A DNA stretch of 64,000 nucleotides from Pictodentalium vernedei (taxonomy: Eukaryota; Mollusca; Scaphopoda; Dentaliida; Dentaliidae). The position numbers and the translations under genes are program-made. The stretch is taken from NCBI GenBank assembly GCA_031216915.1, contig CM062297.1:181188350-181252349 (forward strand), written 5' to 3'. Below are positions 1-10,884 of this stretch, piece after piece. Every line of letters begins with the position of its first letter. Positions within the stretch are counted from its first letter, which is position 1. The notes under the pieces were generated by a model that made no database searches, was not told the origin of the DNA, and was given only the letters and a program-made list of their open reading frames with translations.

Positions 1-492
1 ATCTCACATCTCCCATGATCGGAGACTTTCCACAGAGAAAAATATTGATAAATGCACTGGCTATCACACTCTGTTGCTTTATTATGCCTTGGGGACGATT
101 GGACAGTCTGTTTGATGGCCCCTAGTTGTGGTGAAATAATTATTGCTCAAGGTGAGGTTGTGTTTAATTCACTGCTCATCAGCCTATCAACATTGATTGA
201 TGTCTCGCGATGATTTACCTGGTCATGTGTTGTGATATATTTCCTCAATAGCTCAGGTGAGGTGGAAAGAATCTTGGTGAAAGTCATTGGTTCACAAGTA
301 ATTAATTATGCTTTAATACAGAAAATCACAAAAAGTGTTGTATGTGATACATTACTGTCGCTCATTTTTATTGGATGGAAAAGACAATAAAAAGTTTGAC
401 TTTTGTGATCTCACTATGATGTTATTTACATCCTGCTTGTAACATATTAAACTTCCAAATGTGATAAGAATTTTCATGTTTTTTTTTTTGTA
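1..492. other. Unassigned AT-rich sequence, no gene seen
   Basis: I see no long open frame, hairpin element or SINE signature here. It ends at a poly-T run just before a family E MITE half. It could be intron or intergenic DNA. Confidence 0.5.
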
Positions 493-689
493 GGGCCCAC
501 AAAGTAGATCTTCTGTTTCTCAGACCATTTTTTGTAAAATTGCATGTGGGCGGGCGTTTTTTTATTTTTTTTTTTTATTTTTGTAATTATTTCTTTGTCA
601 GCAAAAGTTCATGTTCTTGGTTTGTTTTATGTTTTAAGTATCATAATCTGCAGAATAGCATGGGTGGTGGTGTATTTCATCCCTTGAGT
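493..689 (+). mobile_element. Family E (Harbinger-like) MITE, left half
   Basis: The sequence starts GGGCCCACAAAGTAGATC and continues through the family's TTTCTCAGACC block, a T-rich stretch and the 'ATAGCATGGGTGGTGGTGTA' block. It matches the left half of the full copy at 19702-20104. It stops at the central-hairpin position, where a family D element begins, so the right half was lost or replaced at that junction. Confidence 0.7.
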
Positions 690-1098
690 GAATTGAGTTA
701 ATTGAATAATCCTGTTAATTGAATATAACTGCCAAACACAAAACCATTTACCATACCTCCAGTACAAATTTGACCTGTTAACTGACTATAGGTTATAGAG
801 TAAACTCCTGTTAATTGAATAAAAAAATCCTGCAACCTACGTGAAATTACCCTGACTCACCCCAGTTTTCCTTTGTTTATAGACCTATTTGGCCTCAGTA
901 CATCCAATTCAGGCATTTAATCTATTATATCTTGTTTGACAGAGCTCGTGGAGCTCTGTCAAACAAGATATAATAGAAGAAATGCCAAGTTTATCTCTAG
1001 AATACAGGAAAGTGACACAATCCCTGTTAATTGAATACTCCTGTTAATTGAATAATTTTCATTGGCAAAGCGTCTATTCAATTGACAGGATTCCACTG
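688..1098 (-). mobile_element. Family D pogo/Tigger-like MITE, reversed copy
   Basis: This is a reverse-orientation copy of the element at 20995-21425. It carries repeated CTGTTAATTGAATA motifs and a central hairpin built on TTTGACAGAGCTC / GAGCTCTGTCAAA. The right terminus reads GGATTCCACTG followed by TA, which fits a CAGTGGAAYCC inverted repeat with a TA target. The left terminus is not recognisable. No transposase frame is present, so it is non-autonomous. Confidence 0.75.
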
Positions 1099-1109
1099 TA
1101 GAGGCAAAT

Positions 1110-1176
1110 ATGCTGAAAATGACCTTAAACACCAATAAATAAATAAATAAATAAATAAGTAAATAAATAAATAAAA

Positions 1177-1235
<59 letters not shown>

Positions 1236-1238
1236 ATG
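1110..1238 (+). repeat. SINE 3' tail with expanded (AATA)n microsatellite
   Basis: The motif 'TGACCTTAAACACCAATAAA' is the conserved 3' end of the SINEs in this window. It is followed by about 100 bp of AAAT repeats with a few interruptions. Only the tail is left, so this is either a severely 5'-truncated SINE insertion or a tail later expanded by slippage. Confidence 0.8.
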
Positions 1239-1990
1239 AATGTTAACTACTGAAATTATATCTGGCATGTTACAAGTTAACACAGAAATGCCTTTATGTT
1301 ATGTTTGAATGGCTAATCTTACTGGGGAAAATGGAGTCAAACCTCTTCAATCTCAAACTTTAGGGAGCCATTCCCATCAGTGTGTCTTTAATAGAATTTC
1401 ATCAGCACAATGCAAAGCTGGGTAGATTTTCTGTTCCAGTCCTAGATAGATCATGGCATTATAATAGTTAAAATAATAGTTCTATGTGAAATAACAGGAA
1501 CAATCAATTGTAGTAACACAACAAAAATGTGTATGGCAAGAAAGAAAGCCAATTACCAACACAGATGTTCAGACTTACGTCTTTTAGGGAATATGAAAGT
1601 AAAATTTTCCTAATGTACTCTGGAATTAAACAATGCCTATTGAAGTTTCATAGTGATCAAATATGTTGCTAAACATACTTATAATGTTTACATAGGAACA
1701 CAATGGAAGTAGGACATTTCCCACTGTTACTGACATGAACATGGTGTCTGCAACTGGGGCTGAAAGTATTGGGTATTATTGAACGTTGAAGTTCACACAG
1801 TGTAAAATAGTCTAATGACACTCATTAATGCATTAAATATGTCAGCTTCCATCCAAGTCATGTTTAACGTATCACCAAAAGTTTCCTGTGGTAGTTTGCT
1901 GGAAAATTTGTATGGGTTTAAAGAGGATACATACTGTTTTTTTCAATAGGTACCGTTGCAGTCACTCAAGAGATTATTTTTATCCTCGAA
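1239..1990. other. Unassigned sequence, no gene seen
   Basis: Low-complexity AT-rich DNA. I recognise no repeat family of this window and no convincing coding frame. Confidence 0.45.
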
Positions 1991-1995
1991 TGGTG

Positions 1996-2222
1996 TTGGG
2001 TTAGGAGGGGAAAATCTCACCTGGAGGGTGGGGGGGGGGGGAGATATTTGAACCCAGCTGAGTGTCTGTGTCAAATATCTTACCCCAAGGGTGAGATTTC
2101 CTCATCCCCTCCCAGATAAGGAAATCTCACCTGAGGGTGGAAATATTTGACCCAAACATGATGTTTGCTGAGTGTCTGGGTGAAATATCTTATCCCAAGA
2201 GTGAGATTTTCCTATCTCATCT
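1996..2222. repeat. Family N hairpin repeat, two tandem units
   Basis: Blocks of the form GGGGAAATCTCACCTG, ATATTTGACCC and CTGAGTGTCTGGG alternate with their reverse complements. They form two imperfect inverted repeats in tandem. A related hairpin lies at 4256-4365. A run of about 13 G sits at 2028-2041. I do not recognise the family. Confidence 0.55.
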
Positions 2223-2379
2223 CTACAACATTTGAGTATGATTTTTCTCCCACAACACCCATGGTGTCATAGAAATCAAAATACTGCTCATGTGATGAAA
2301 AATTACTGTTTCTAGCAATTGATTGTAGAGAAAACAGGAATTTGATAATTAGACAGAGCACCCGAGGGTTCTGTATATA

Positions 2380-2600
2380 CATTAACCCTTAAGGGCCTAA
2401 TTTCATTTTTGAGATCACATTTCTTGCAACAGAACAGCTGCCTCTACATGCAGTCTTTGTGTTAACTCACAAGTTACATTATAAACACCTCGGTAGTTGT
2501 TTTTAGGCAAGTCTTGGCTGCCTATATAGGCAGCCAAGACTTGCCAAAAAAGCAGCAAAGTCACAGTATGTAGACTGTCAAAGTGTAGCAAAAATATGTA
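2380..2600. repeat. Hairpin sequence with GGCTGCC...GGCAGCC core
   Basis: A perfect palindrome centred near 2527 contains GTCTTGGCTGCCTATATAGG and its complement. The same GGCTGCCTATATAGGCAGCC core occurs at 43965-43990, and closely related cores sit in family B elements, whose flanks differ. Element ends were not resolved. Confidence 0.5.
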
Positions 2601-2619
2601 AAAATATCTAGGCACTTAA

Positions 2620-2860
2620 CTGGTAGAGTGTTAAATTATTTTTGGTCATCAACATTTGTTCACATGTCTTTGCTGTGTCACATTTTATGGAAGAGTGCCA
2701 ACAAAGACTCTCCCATAAATTGTAACAAGACAAATCCTCACAGACTAAATGATGTGGCATTAAGGATAATATCAAGCACATCCACTGAGTATGAATCTTT
2801 CATGAGCAGTATCTGTACTTCAGTATAAAACCCAAATATGGGCTTCCAGCACTCTACTAG
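2620..2860 (-). mobile_element. Family C palindromic MITE (TTAA target)
   Basis: A 241-bp element lies between TTAA duplications at 2616-2619 and 2861-2864. The termini are CTGGTAGAGTG and CACTCTACTAG. The centre contains the family hairpin arms around 'TCTCCCATAAATTGTAAC'. There is no coding potential. TTAA duplications suggest mobilisation by a piggyBac- or Kolobok-type transposase elsewhere. Confidence 0.8.
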
Positions 2861-2997
2861 TTAAGGGTTAAGTATATGGTCTATGAAAATGAGTGGTAGC
2901 TCACAAAGATATTGGGGTAACATATTGAAGCAAGTTGAAACCGCTACCATTTCAGTTACATCATTCTTGGAATTATTGATTCCGATAGCAGCATGTG

Positions 2998-3156
2998 GCA
3001 TATGCTTCCCTGTGGGAACCCTGGGAACGCGAGCAGTGCTTGTTAACTGTGTTAAACAATTCTGCTTAAGTTACTATTAAAATAGGACTTGGAACCAACA
3101 CCTGGGGTGAACGTCCTCTAAAGTGGGCAGCATAGGTATAAACCATTAGCAACACT
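2998..3156 (+). mobile_element. Family G SINE-like repeat, partial
   Basis: Matches the G consensus seen at 22209-22434: CCCTGTGGGAACCCTGGGAA, a 'TAAAATAGGAC' block, 'ACACCTGGGGTG' and 'GGGCAGCATAGGTATAAA'. The shared SINE tail is missing here, though a tail-like piece (TAACCTCCAATAAATAAATA) sits at 3425-3453. I see no tRNA-like promoter in this family. Confidence 0.6.
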
Positions 3157-3410
3157 TGATTCCAAGCCTTTAAAAATTGAAAATTTGCTTAACCCAAAAT
3201 TTGGGTAAGCCAAAGAAAATTGCTTAACCCATTTTTTTTTGCTTAAACCATTTCGCTTTTTCAATTGATGTTTTAAATTACAGAAAAGAACTTGCATGAA
3301 CAGAATAAAGGTTAAGTCATGGGATGTTTGCTGGAATGGGTGCACAAACTAAATGCTAGTTCGTGCAATTTTTAAAGGCCTGTGATTCCACACCCTGATG
3401 TTGTCCAATC

Positions 3411-3454
3411 CAAATATGCTGAAAGTAACCTTAACCTCCAATAAATAAATAAAT
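3411..3454 (+). repeat. SINE tail fragment
   Basis: 'CTGAAAGTAACCTTAACCTC' followed by CAATAAATAAATAA resembles the common SINE 3' end. No body is attached. Confidence 0.6.
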
Positions 3455-3599
3455 GTGGTGTTCGATGGAAACAAAATCATCCTTGTGCAGTGTGAAGGTG
3501 GAATGTCTAGCTGTGTCTAATGAAGGGGAGCAGAACGTCAAGTTTGTTTACAAAATTGAGACTAGGATGAAATAGTCTGGTGATCATTAAATATTCAAA

Positions 3600-3745
3600 T
3601 GAAAATAGCCATGTGGGGTGGGTAAGATAGATCTTTCTCTCTAAGGTACTGAGACATATCTAAAGTTATGTGAGACAGCTGGGAGAGATATGCCTGTCTC
3701 ACCCCACCCATGTGGCAGCTATCTCACCCCACCCACATGACTAAC
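3600..3745. repeat. Inverted-repeat region with GGGTGGG/CACCCCACCC motifs
   Basis: ATGTGGGGTGGGTAAGATAG at the left faces CTATCTCACCCCACCCACAT at the right, giving an imperfect long hairpin. It resembles family N in vocabulary (GAGA, CACCC) but not in detail. Function unknown. Confidence 0.45.
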
Positions 3746-4245
3746 CTATATTGGCTTATTAACATATTTAATGAATGCAGGACTATTCAATTATTGCATG
3801 TTCTTCTGTAAACAAACAACAATTGTGTCACATTTCGGAAATATTGGCAGACAATCGTTTGTCGAAGAAAATAGATATAAAAACACAGACCCCAAATCCA
3901 ACGGACAATTGACTCTTTTATATGAATTTTGGATGATCGCCTTTATCAGTGGAGTGAGTTGCATGAAATTCCCATCGAAAAGTTATGCACATACATTGCA
4001 GAATTCATAATATGACATCATCGGAATGTATCAATGTTCAGTTTGCTTTAAATCTTTAACCCCTGTCTTGCCAGCGTTCAGATTTAATTTTGAGGTATAG
4101 ACAGAACTTTTGTGTGCTCTTTCCAATAAGCAAATCAGTTTTTTTCAGAAATGGACAACAAAATTGTTCAATATAGCTGCACGTGCCCCTAAATTACTTT
4201 TGATGACGCCAGACTGTTTTGGTGGGAGAAAAATTATTCCTGATG

Positions 4246-4400
4246 GGAGCAGGTGTGAGATGGGGAAATCTCACCCTTGGAACAAGATATTTGGTCCAGA
4301 CACTCAGTAAGTCTCATGTCTGACCCAAATATCTTGCCCCCAGCTGAGATGTCCCCATCTCACCCAACAGAGATAATAATAGTCTCACCTGCATATCTCA
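4246..4400. repeat. Family N hairpin repeat
   Basis: GATGGGGAAATCTCACCC, AGATATTTGGTCC and CAGACACTCAG face the reverse complements CTGACCCAAATATCTTG and GATGTCCCCATCTCACCC. It is the same vocabulary as the repeats at 1996-2222, so a dispersed family is likely. Confidence 0.55.
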
Positions 4401-4409
4401 CCCGGGACA

Positions 4410-4930
4410 CATATCTCTGTAGGAAGTTGGTGGACAAAAAGTCTGGTACCTAGTCCAAAGCAGTAGGTATTCTCATAATATATTCTTCAGTATTTTAGTT
4501 CAATTAAAATATGTTTCAAGTGTAATTAAAACTCCCAATCACCAAAAATATACAGTGATATCAGTCTAAATATATTGTGTAATGTGCATCACTTCCAGAA
4601 AAATATTCTCTAATATGTAATATGACAATAGATATAGAAAAATATTTGGTATACATTTCCTGCTGTCCAAAAATGAGGCATATCAAACCAGTCTAGCCGT
4701 TAAATAGTCCATCGCCTATGTTTAGATTCACTGGGCTGGAATATTTTTCAGTTGGTTGGAAGAGCAAACCTATGGTTTGCTTTTCCATCCAACTGATATA
4801 TTCCAGATGATTGATTTTACAAAATGCCACAAATATTCACTTTCTTTGAATCAGTGAGAGACATGTTGCTCAATCAAGACTTGACTTGACTGAATTTTTG
4901 ATGACATTTCCATTTGGAATGAAGACTCAC
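4410..4930. other. Unassigned sequence with one short hairpin
   Basis: A local inverted repeat, CAGTTGGTTGGAAGAGCAAACC / GGTTTGCTTTTCCATCCAACTG, lies near 4749-4795. Otherwise I recognise nothing. Confidence 0.45.
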
Positions 4931-4939
4931 CACATTCGG

Positions 4940-5713
4940 AGATTTTTTTTTCACCACATTCGTAAGACTCCCCCAAATTATTTCAGGGGGATTTTGCCAT
5001 GGTGGTGTGTGTCCATCTGTAGACGGAGTTGGTTTCCACTCTGTAATTATAATTCCACATGGCCGACTGAAACCAAACTTGGCATGTGGGTTTGGTATGA
5101 TGAGAAGAACCCTATTCATTTTGTGATCAGTGTGCCAAAGGTCAAGGTCACAGTGACCTTGAACTTAAACATTTACCAGAGTTGGCTTCTCTAATTGAAA
5201 TTTTGCTTTTGCCCGATCAAAACTATACTTAACTTATGGGTTGAGCATGATGAAAGGAAGAACTCTTTTTATTTTTGGTTTATTGTGTCAAAGTGACCTT
5301 GAATTTCAAGTTTTATCGGTCAGAGTTGGTTTGCACTCAAATTAAAATGTTGTTTGCCTGATCAAAACCAAACTTGGCATTTGGATCAAGCATAATGATA
5401 GGAAGAACCCTATGTTTTTTATAGGTCATTGTGCCAAAGGTCAAGGTCAAGGTCTTTGAAATTAAAATTTTATCGGTCGGAGCTGGTTTTGGCTCTCTTA
5501 ATTATTAAAATTATGCATTCCCGAATCCCAACATGATGAGAGGAAAGATCGATCCTACATATTTTTAGGTCATTGTGCCAAAGGTCAAGGTCACAGTAAC
5601 CTTGAACTTATACTACCAATAGTGGCTGTGTTAATTTAATGTAATATATTACCAAGGTTAATGCATCAGGGTGATGTTTCAGGGGATTGGCCACCCCTGG
5701 TGGCTACCTCTAG
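4940..5713 (+). mobile_element. H7: Helitron-like non-autonomous element with degenerate tandem repeats
   Basis: The body repeats 'CAAAGGTCAAGGTCACAGTG', 'ACCAAACTTGGCAT' and 'GAAGAACCCTAT' blocks about three times. The 3' end is the hairpin GGCCACC-CCT-GGTGGCT, a short spacer and CTCTAG followed by T. A hairpin close to a CTRR terminus followed by T is the canonical Helitron 3' end. The 5' region (CCCCC...GGGGG near 4970-4990) resembles that of H8 at 15640. No Rep/helicase frame is present. The 5' boundary is approximate. Confidence 0.6.
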
Positions 5714-6536
5714 TTATTGCACTGTGTAGTGCCATAAATTATATGAATATCATGATGGTTTTATGGTGAATTAAATACCTACTGTATTGTTTTGAATATC
5801 TATAACTGGAGTCAAAGAATATCTATTTTTCTATAGTGAGTGAAGGAACATCACTTTATATCAGTGGTAGTCTGTGTGCAAACTCCACACAAAGTGGGTA
5901 AACATATAGCCCATAACAGCGTCAAATTCCTTACAGAATTAGACTGGTGATCTGAGCGCTTGCTATTTTGAAAAGAACTTGTTTTGTAAATTTCACTATA
6001 AACTTGGGATTCACTGCTGATCCTCTATCCACAATTTTTATCAGTTAAAAGTACTAAAATATAGTTAAATTTTTCAAACATGTAAAATTTGCCTTTGCTC
6101 TGGAAAAGTACTCCCTTTTCCCAGGTCAGAATTTGTTGAACAAACAGATGACAAGTTCATGTACTGGGAAGCAATAGATAATACCTTAGAGAAGATGTTG
6201 AATTTTTTTATTTACTTCTAAGTGGGCAGACAGTAATGTTTACTCTGGTGTGGTTAATGTTTCTTGATTCTTATAGATTACTGAAGGCTGGAGTTCATAT
6301 AGTATGTCTCTGTCTTACAACAATCGTTAACTGTTTTTGTGAGTGAAGCTTGATCTAAGCAGTACAAAGTATATGGCAACCTGCAGTTTCTTTGATTGGA
6401 CTGATATGGACATGCAGAGATTTCATTTCCCACATTGGACAATTCCCCATGTAAAACTTTTCCCATCAGCAGGCATTAACAGAGCTTGATTAAATAAGTT
6501 AATATGGATTAATTGCGTACATTAAAATGTTGTGTA
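5714..6536. other. Unassigned sequence, no gene seen
   Basis: I recognise no repeat family and no coding region here. Confidence 0.45.
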
Positions 6537-6539
6537 TTT

Positions 6540-6763
6540 GGCCTAAAAAAGTAAAAAATCTGTTTCTCAGGCCCCCTGCATTGTCCTTTTGGCTGCCACA
6601 TGCTCTCTCTCTTTTTATAACCAATGCAAACTTTAAAAATAAAAAGTAAATGGTTTTGATGGCAAAGAAATAATTACAAAAATTAAAAAAAACTAAAAAA
6701 AATGCCTGCTCATGTGCAATTTTACAAAAAATGGCCTGAGAAACAAGATTACTTTGTGGGGCC
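6540..6763 (-). mobile_element. Family E (Harbinger-like) MITE, internally deleted
   Basis: Begins GGCCTAAAAAAGTAAA and ends CTTTGTGGGGCC, with both subterminal TTTCTCAGGCC / GGCCTGAGAAAC blocks present. The central hairpin of the full copies is deleted, so the two arms meet near 6660. Flanking TTA is clear only on the right. Confidence 0.7.
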
Positions 6764-6777
6764 TTATTGAGGTTTAA

Positions 6778-7017
6778 CTGGTAGAGTGCTAGAAGCCATT
6801 ATCAGGGTTTTAATATGAAGAGCAGGTACCCCAGCCTAAAGGTGTCATATTCTGTGGATGTGCTTCATATTATCTTAGAAGTGAAATTCCTTAGTCTATA
6901 TTGGTTTGCCTTGTTACAATTTATGGGAGTGCCTGTTGGCACTCTCCCCTAAATTGTAACAAGGCAAAGACATGTGAACAACTTTTAATGACCAAAAATA
7001 ACTTAGCACTCTACCAG
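6778..7017 (+). mobile_element. Family C palindromic MITE
   Basis: Flanked by TTAA (6774-6777) and TTAT (7018-7021). The left end is CTGGTAGAGTGCTAGAAGCC and the right end is TAGCACTCTACCAG. The central hairpin is TTACAATTTATGGGAG / CTCCCCTAAATTGTAA. A 'CTTCATATT' block marks the + orientation. It is non-coding. Confidence 0.82.
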
Positions 7018-7385
7018 TTATATGACATTAACATCCAGTGTCACATCATGTCAGCCAGTTTATGGGTGGAGGAAGCCAGAGTATACAGAGCAAACTACTG
7101 AGCAGTGGCAAACAACTGTCAGACTCTCCAACTTACTAACTCTGCACAAGAAGAGTAAATGGTGGTTGAAGACAAATGCAGTGTGCAAAATTTCAAAAAT
7201 GACTCTAATCAACTGACCATTCACATGGTTTGGAGATGGCTAATCGAATGCTTGGCTAGGTAAAAAGTCTTGGAAAACTGTTTTTTATCATTAACAAGTA
7301 TTCATATATTGCATGGAATTGAAATGTGTATAGACTCTCAAGGCAAAAGTCTAAGAATCTATCAGACACAAGAATGGCTGGTTAA

Positions 7386-7589
7386 CTGATAGAGTGCTGG
7401 AAGCCCATATTCGGGCTTTATTCTGAACTGCAGGTAGCTGAAAACTTCATATTGGATATGTGGCTTTCTTTCTTATTATCTTAGAAGTAAAATTACTTCA
7501 TCTCTATCAATTTGCATTGTTACAATTGTAACAAGACAAAATTGTGTGAACAAATCTTGAGGCTGAGAAAGAATTTAGCACTCTACCAG
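7386..7589 (+). mobile_element. Family C palindromic MITE, hairpin deleted
   Basis: TTAA at 7382-7385 and 7590-7593 flank CTGATAGAGTGCTGGAAGCC ... TAGCACTCTACCAG. Most of the central 'GGGAGAGTGCC' hairpin is gone, leaving 'GTTACAATTGTAACAAG', a typical loss of a long palindrome tip. Confidence 0.8.
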
Positions 7590-8093
7590 TTAAGTTACTC
7601 AGACTTTACCATTCAAGATGCAACTTCTGGCTAACCGGTCATTCGTTTTAAAAAAGAAGCCATGAAAGGGGGCGTAAAATTGATTCTAGTAATTGAAATG
7701 CCAAACACATTTATGATAGAATTATCAGGTTATTAATACTTGGTATTATTCTAGGAATTGAATATGTGATAAACAAATGCAGAAGCTCAATCATGATGTG
7801 ATTTTCTTGAAGTGCATTTCGAGGATTTTTTTTTATTATTATAAGTAAACTTACTATAGAAATCTCGTACTGACTGACATCATACATACTTACGAAGATC
7901 GATATTGCATACATTGTAGTTGTCAATAGTAACAGTTAGAATTTTACCTATTTGAAATCGAGTTGGAATATTGGGAAGTACAGGAGACATCAGCATCACC
8001 AAAGAAGCTCTAAAATCCAGATAGATGGAATTACCAACTACTCATGACTTGCCCTCCGAATTTCCAACTATAGGAATTTTTGGCCAGGATTGG

Positions 8094-8180
8094 CAGGGGG
8101 GGGGGGGGGGGGGGGGTGATAGCCCACCCCAACCCCCCCCCCCCCCACCCCCCACCCCACCCCACCCCACACACACACCC
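8094..8180. repeat. Poly-G run facing poly-C/CACCCC tract
   Basis: About 22 G (8095-8116) are followed within 15 bp by a C-rich tract with ACCCC repeats (8130-8180). The two tracts can pair as a hairpin, and either could form G-quadruplex/i-motif structures. The apparent proline- and glycine-rich frames across it are compositional. Confidence 0.85.
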
Positions 8181-8231
8181 GTCACCATGTCCCTGCAGAT
8201 ATTAGACCTTCAAGAATACATTGGAATGTGA

Positions 8232-9046
8232 CTTAGTGCTCTGTGCATGAATGACAAATCACCTATCTTGTCTTACATCAAATGAAATGTATCTACTGGT
8301 AATTTGTCAACTTGTAAAGAGCCAATCAGTTTCCTGTATTCAATTCATACCATTCATCAAAGTTTGAACCATAATTACAAGTGTTGCACAATAAGTATGT
8401 TACTGTATCTATAATGATATATAATCTCAAGTCTTGTGGGTCAAAGTAATTTTCACACAATGCAGTTTATAAAAGTTGTTATGTGTGGGCCTATGGTTTC
8501 CATTTGAAGTGCATTTAGAACTTCTGTTACTTCTCTGCGTGGGATATTTCAGCTTACAATCTTTTGGGGCACATGAAATTTCGTTATGCAGCCTTTTGGT
8601 GCACAGAATTTAAGCATAAATTTTCTTTGTATGTTTTCTTTCACTAAAATTAATAGCAAATATCAGAGGGACACCCTCTTTTCCTCCACCACACACTTTT
8701 TAAATCATAAATTCTCCTCCTCCCTCCCTCCATACACACAAGCAGATACATATACTTTTGATGAATAAAAAAAATTACCCATGGATGTTTTTTATTCATT
8801 AATTAAGAATTATTTTTATTTACTAACATTTTTATGATAAAAGTTTCTAAATTCCAATAAAACCTATGTTGTTGAAACAAGATACCTCCTGCATTAAAAA
8901 CAGTTTTCATATTTTCTTCCCTCAATAATAATCCTTTAGCAGAATATGTGCTCTTCATTTTGTAAGGCGAGGAATACCGATGATTGTATTATTTTAGATT
9001 ATTCAAAGATATTGCCTTATGATAGTGAGCTGTTATTGTTACAGTA
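8232..9046. other. Unassigned AT-rich sequence, no gene seen
   Basis: No family hairpins or SINE motifs were recognised. A short frame at 8586-8768 has ordinary composition and no domain that I know. Confidence 0.45.
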
Positions 9047-9053
9047 GCTTTAA

Positions 9054-9279
9054 CTGGTAGAATGCTGGAAGCCCATATCTGGGCTTTGTTTTGAACTGTA
9101 GGTACCGCAACTTAAAGGCTTCATATTCAGTGGATGTGCTTCATATTATCTTTGTGGTGAAATTATTTCATGTGTATGGAATTGCCTTGTTACAATTTAT
9201 AGGCACTCTCCCATAAATTGTAACAAGGCAAAGGCATCTGTATAAGTTTTGATGACCAAAAATAATTTAGCACTACTAG
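9054..9279 (+). mobile_element. Family C palindromic MITE
   Basis: TTAA at 9050-9053 and 9280-9283. CTGGTAGAATGCTGGAAGCC on the left faces TTTAGCACTACTAG on the right. The 'ATAGGCACTCTCCCATAAAT' right hairpin arm is partly preserved. Confidence 0.82.
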
Positions 9280-9339
9280 TTAACATGAGCTAATAACCGC
9301 ACATCAAAATATGGTACGAAAGCAAGTAGTAGTACGCAG

Positions 9340-9535
9340 TTGAAATCATTGTCCTTGCCCCTATTGCCCCTCCTCACTTCATTTTTTACCTTTTTCAATT
9401 TCTACTCCAAAAACATAACTTATTATGCTTCATTGGAATGAGTTTGATGAACTTGTTCATCAAACACATTCCATTGAGGCATCATAAGGTATGTTTTAGA
9501 AGAAAAAAATGAAAATATCCAACTCTTGAGGGTTT
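9340..9535. repeat. Family A-like hairpin element, diverged
   Basis: CATTGGAATGAGTTTGATGA faces CATCAAACACATTCCATTGA within 'AAACATAACTTATTATG' / 'CATAAGGTATGTTTTAG' arms. This is the A-type hairpin architecture with more divergence. Terminal CCCTTTACC motifs are not seen. Confidence 0.55.
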
Positions 9536-9555
9536 TCTCAGGTTGTCTTAGTTAA

Positions 9556-9758
9556 CTGGTAGAGTGCTGAAAGCCCATATTTGGGCTTTATTCAAAAGAG
9601 CAGGTACTGTATCATCAGTTTCATATTCTGTGGATGTGCTTCATATTATCTTGTAAGTGGATTTATTATTGCCCACCGGCACTTTCCCATAAATCGTAAA
9701 AAGGCAAAGACATGTGAACAAATTCTGATGACTATAAAATAACTTAGTACTCTACCAG
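9556..9758 (+). mobile_element. Family C palindromic MITE
   Basis: TTAA at 9552-9555 and 9759-9762 flank CTGGTAGAGTGCTGAAAGCC ... TAGTACTCTACCAG. Most of the left hairpin arm is deleted. It abuts the family A nest that starts only eight bases further on, at TTAA 9767. Confidence 0.8.
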
Positions 9759-9905
9759 TTAAAGAGTTAACACTATACCGAATAAACAGGCAACATCTGC
9801 TCACGTATTTAGAAACTGAGCAGTTAAAAAAAATAGTTAAAAAACAATTTCCACATACCATATCATGTGACCCCTTTTGAAATGAGCTTGTTCCAATGAT
9901 GGTCA

Positions 9906-10773
9906 TGAAGGGGTGCGGTGGCTCAGGAGGTAGAGGTGCAGGCTGCAAGCTGAGAGGTCCTCGGTTTGAATCCCACCTGCGGCAACCACATTGTGTCCTT
10001 AGGCAAGACATTTCACCTCCATTGCCCATGTGGGGGCACGGTGGCATTGTGTACTGAGGTGTACTGCATGTCGATGGTGCACCTGTTTTCAACCAATGCA
10101 ACCCTGCTTATGTGGAGTTAGTATGTTGGGGAGCCTGACAGTTGCTCGCCGTTGCTTGGTGATTCTCTCTGGGTACCCGGTATTCCCACTTCCTCCACCC
10201 GTAAAACTGTCAGGGACCGACCTGGGCATGCACCAGTGCGTATTTGGTTCTGAAACATCAGGACCTGGCTCTTAAATCTCAGAAATAGGCTTCTCAGTTG
10301 GCGCGTAACTTCTCAGATCATATTTTGATATTCTTTCGATGGATAATCGAGAGAGACACTCTTACATGTATTATATATATGATTATCATTTATCATTGTT
10401 GTAGAGTGCTTAAGTTAATACTTCAAGTCTTAATTACCAAGCATTAATCTTCACTGTGGTTTCTGATCAAGTCTTGGCTGCCTAAATAGGCAGCCAAGAC
10501 TTGATCAGAAACCACAGTGAAGATTAATGTTTGCTATAGTGTACTAAATGAAAATGGTGAGTGCTATTACATACTTGCAGTGTGTGTTACAAACAGGAGT
10601 GTGAATCCGTAAATTGAAATCTGGCGCATGAATTGAAAAAATAGGCTCCGAGGCTAGAGCGTACTTTTAAATAGTCCTGATCGGTCCCTGACTGTCATGG
10701 TCATGATTAGCCATTCTGCAGAAATATGTGACCTTAAACACCAATAAATAAGTAAATAAATAAATAAATAAAT
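9906..10773 (+). mobile_element. tRNA-derived SINE (family F type 1), interrupted
   Basis: The head has a pol III A box (TGGCTCAGGAGG) and B box (GGTTTGAATCC) spaced as in a tRNA. It is followed by 'GGCAACCACATTGTGTCCTT', a body with 'CTGCATGTCGATGGTGCACC' and a 3' tail 'GTGACCTTAAACACC' plus (AATA)n. The element has an 11-bp target duplication. A family B MITE interrupts it at 10211-10690. Retrotransposition in trans by a LINE is inferred from the duplication and tail. Confidence 0.85.
10211..10690 (-). mobile_element. Family B MITE with 43-bp perfect central stem
   Basis: A 480-bp element with inverted ends CAGGGACCGACC / GGTCGGTCCCTG-type. A six-base ACTGTC duplication is inferred at 10206-10211 and 10691-10696, the left copy sharing its last C with the element end. 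The centre (10442-10529) is a near-perfect palindrome, with 43 paired bases each side of an AA loop, built around TGATCAAGTCTTGGCTGCC. It has no coding frame. Superfamily is uncertain. Confidence 0.85.
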
Positions 10774-10884
10774 AATGATGGTCACATGATATGGTTTTGT
10801 TGAAATTTTTTGAAAAATTTGGAAAAATAAATAATTAAAATAACAAATTTTGATATTGTGCTTTGTGTAAAGGGTTAAGAAAAA

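Larger units (their letters stand above)
9771..10874 (+). mobile_element. Family A MITE split by a SINE
   Basis: TTAA at 9767-9770 and 10875-10878 delimit a family A element. Its left half (to 9905) carries 'CATATCATGTGACCCC' and its right half (from 10774) carries 'GGTCACATGATATGG' and ends GTGTAAAGGG. A SINE is inserted between the halves, with AATGATGGTCA duplicated on both sides (9895-9905 and 10774-10784). The SINE itself contains a family B MITE, so the order of insertion is A, then SINE, then B. Confidence 0.82.

Noticed and set aside
1130-1238. Satellite or centromeric repeat
   Set aside because: The AAAT array directly follows a SINE 3' end motif, so it is an expanded SINE tail.
9646-10101. 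151-aa minus-strand frame
   Set aside because: Runs across a C MITE, an A MITE and the head of a SINE, so it is a chance frame.
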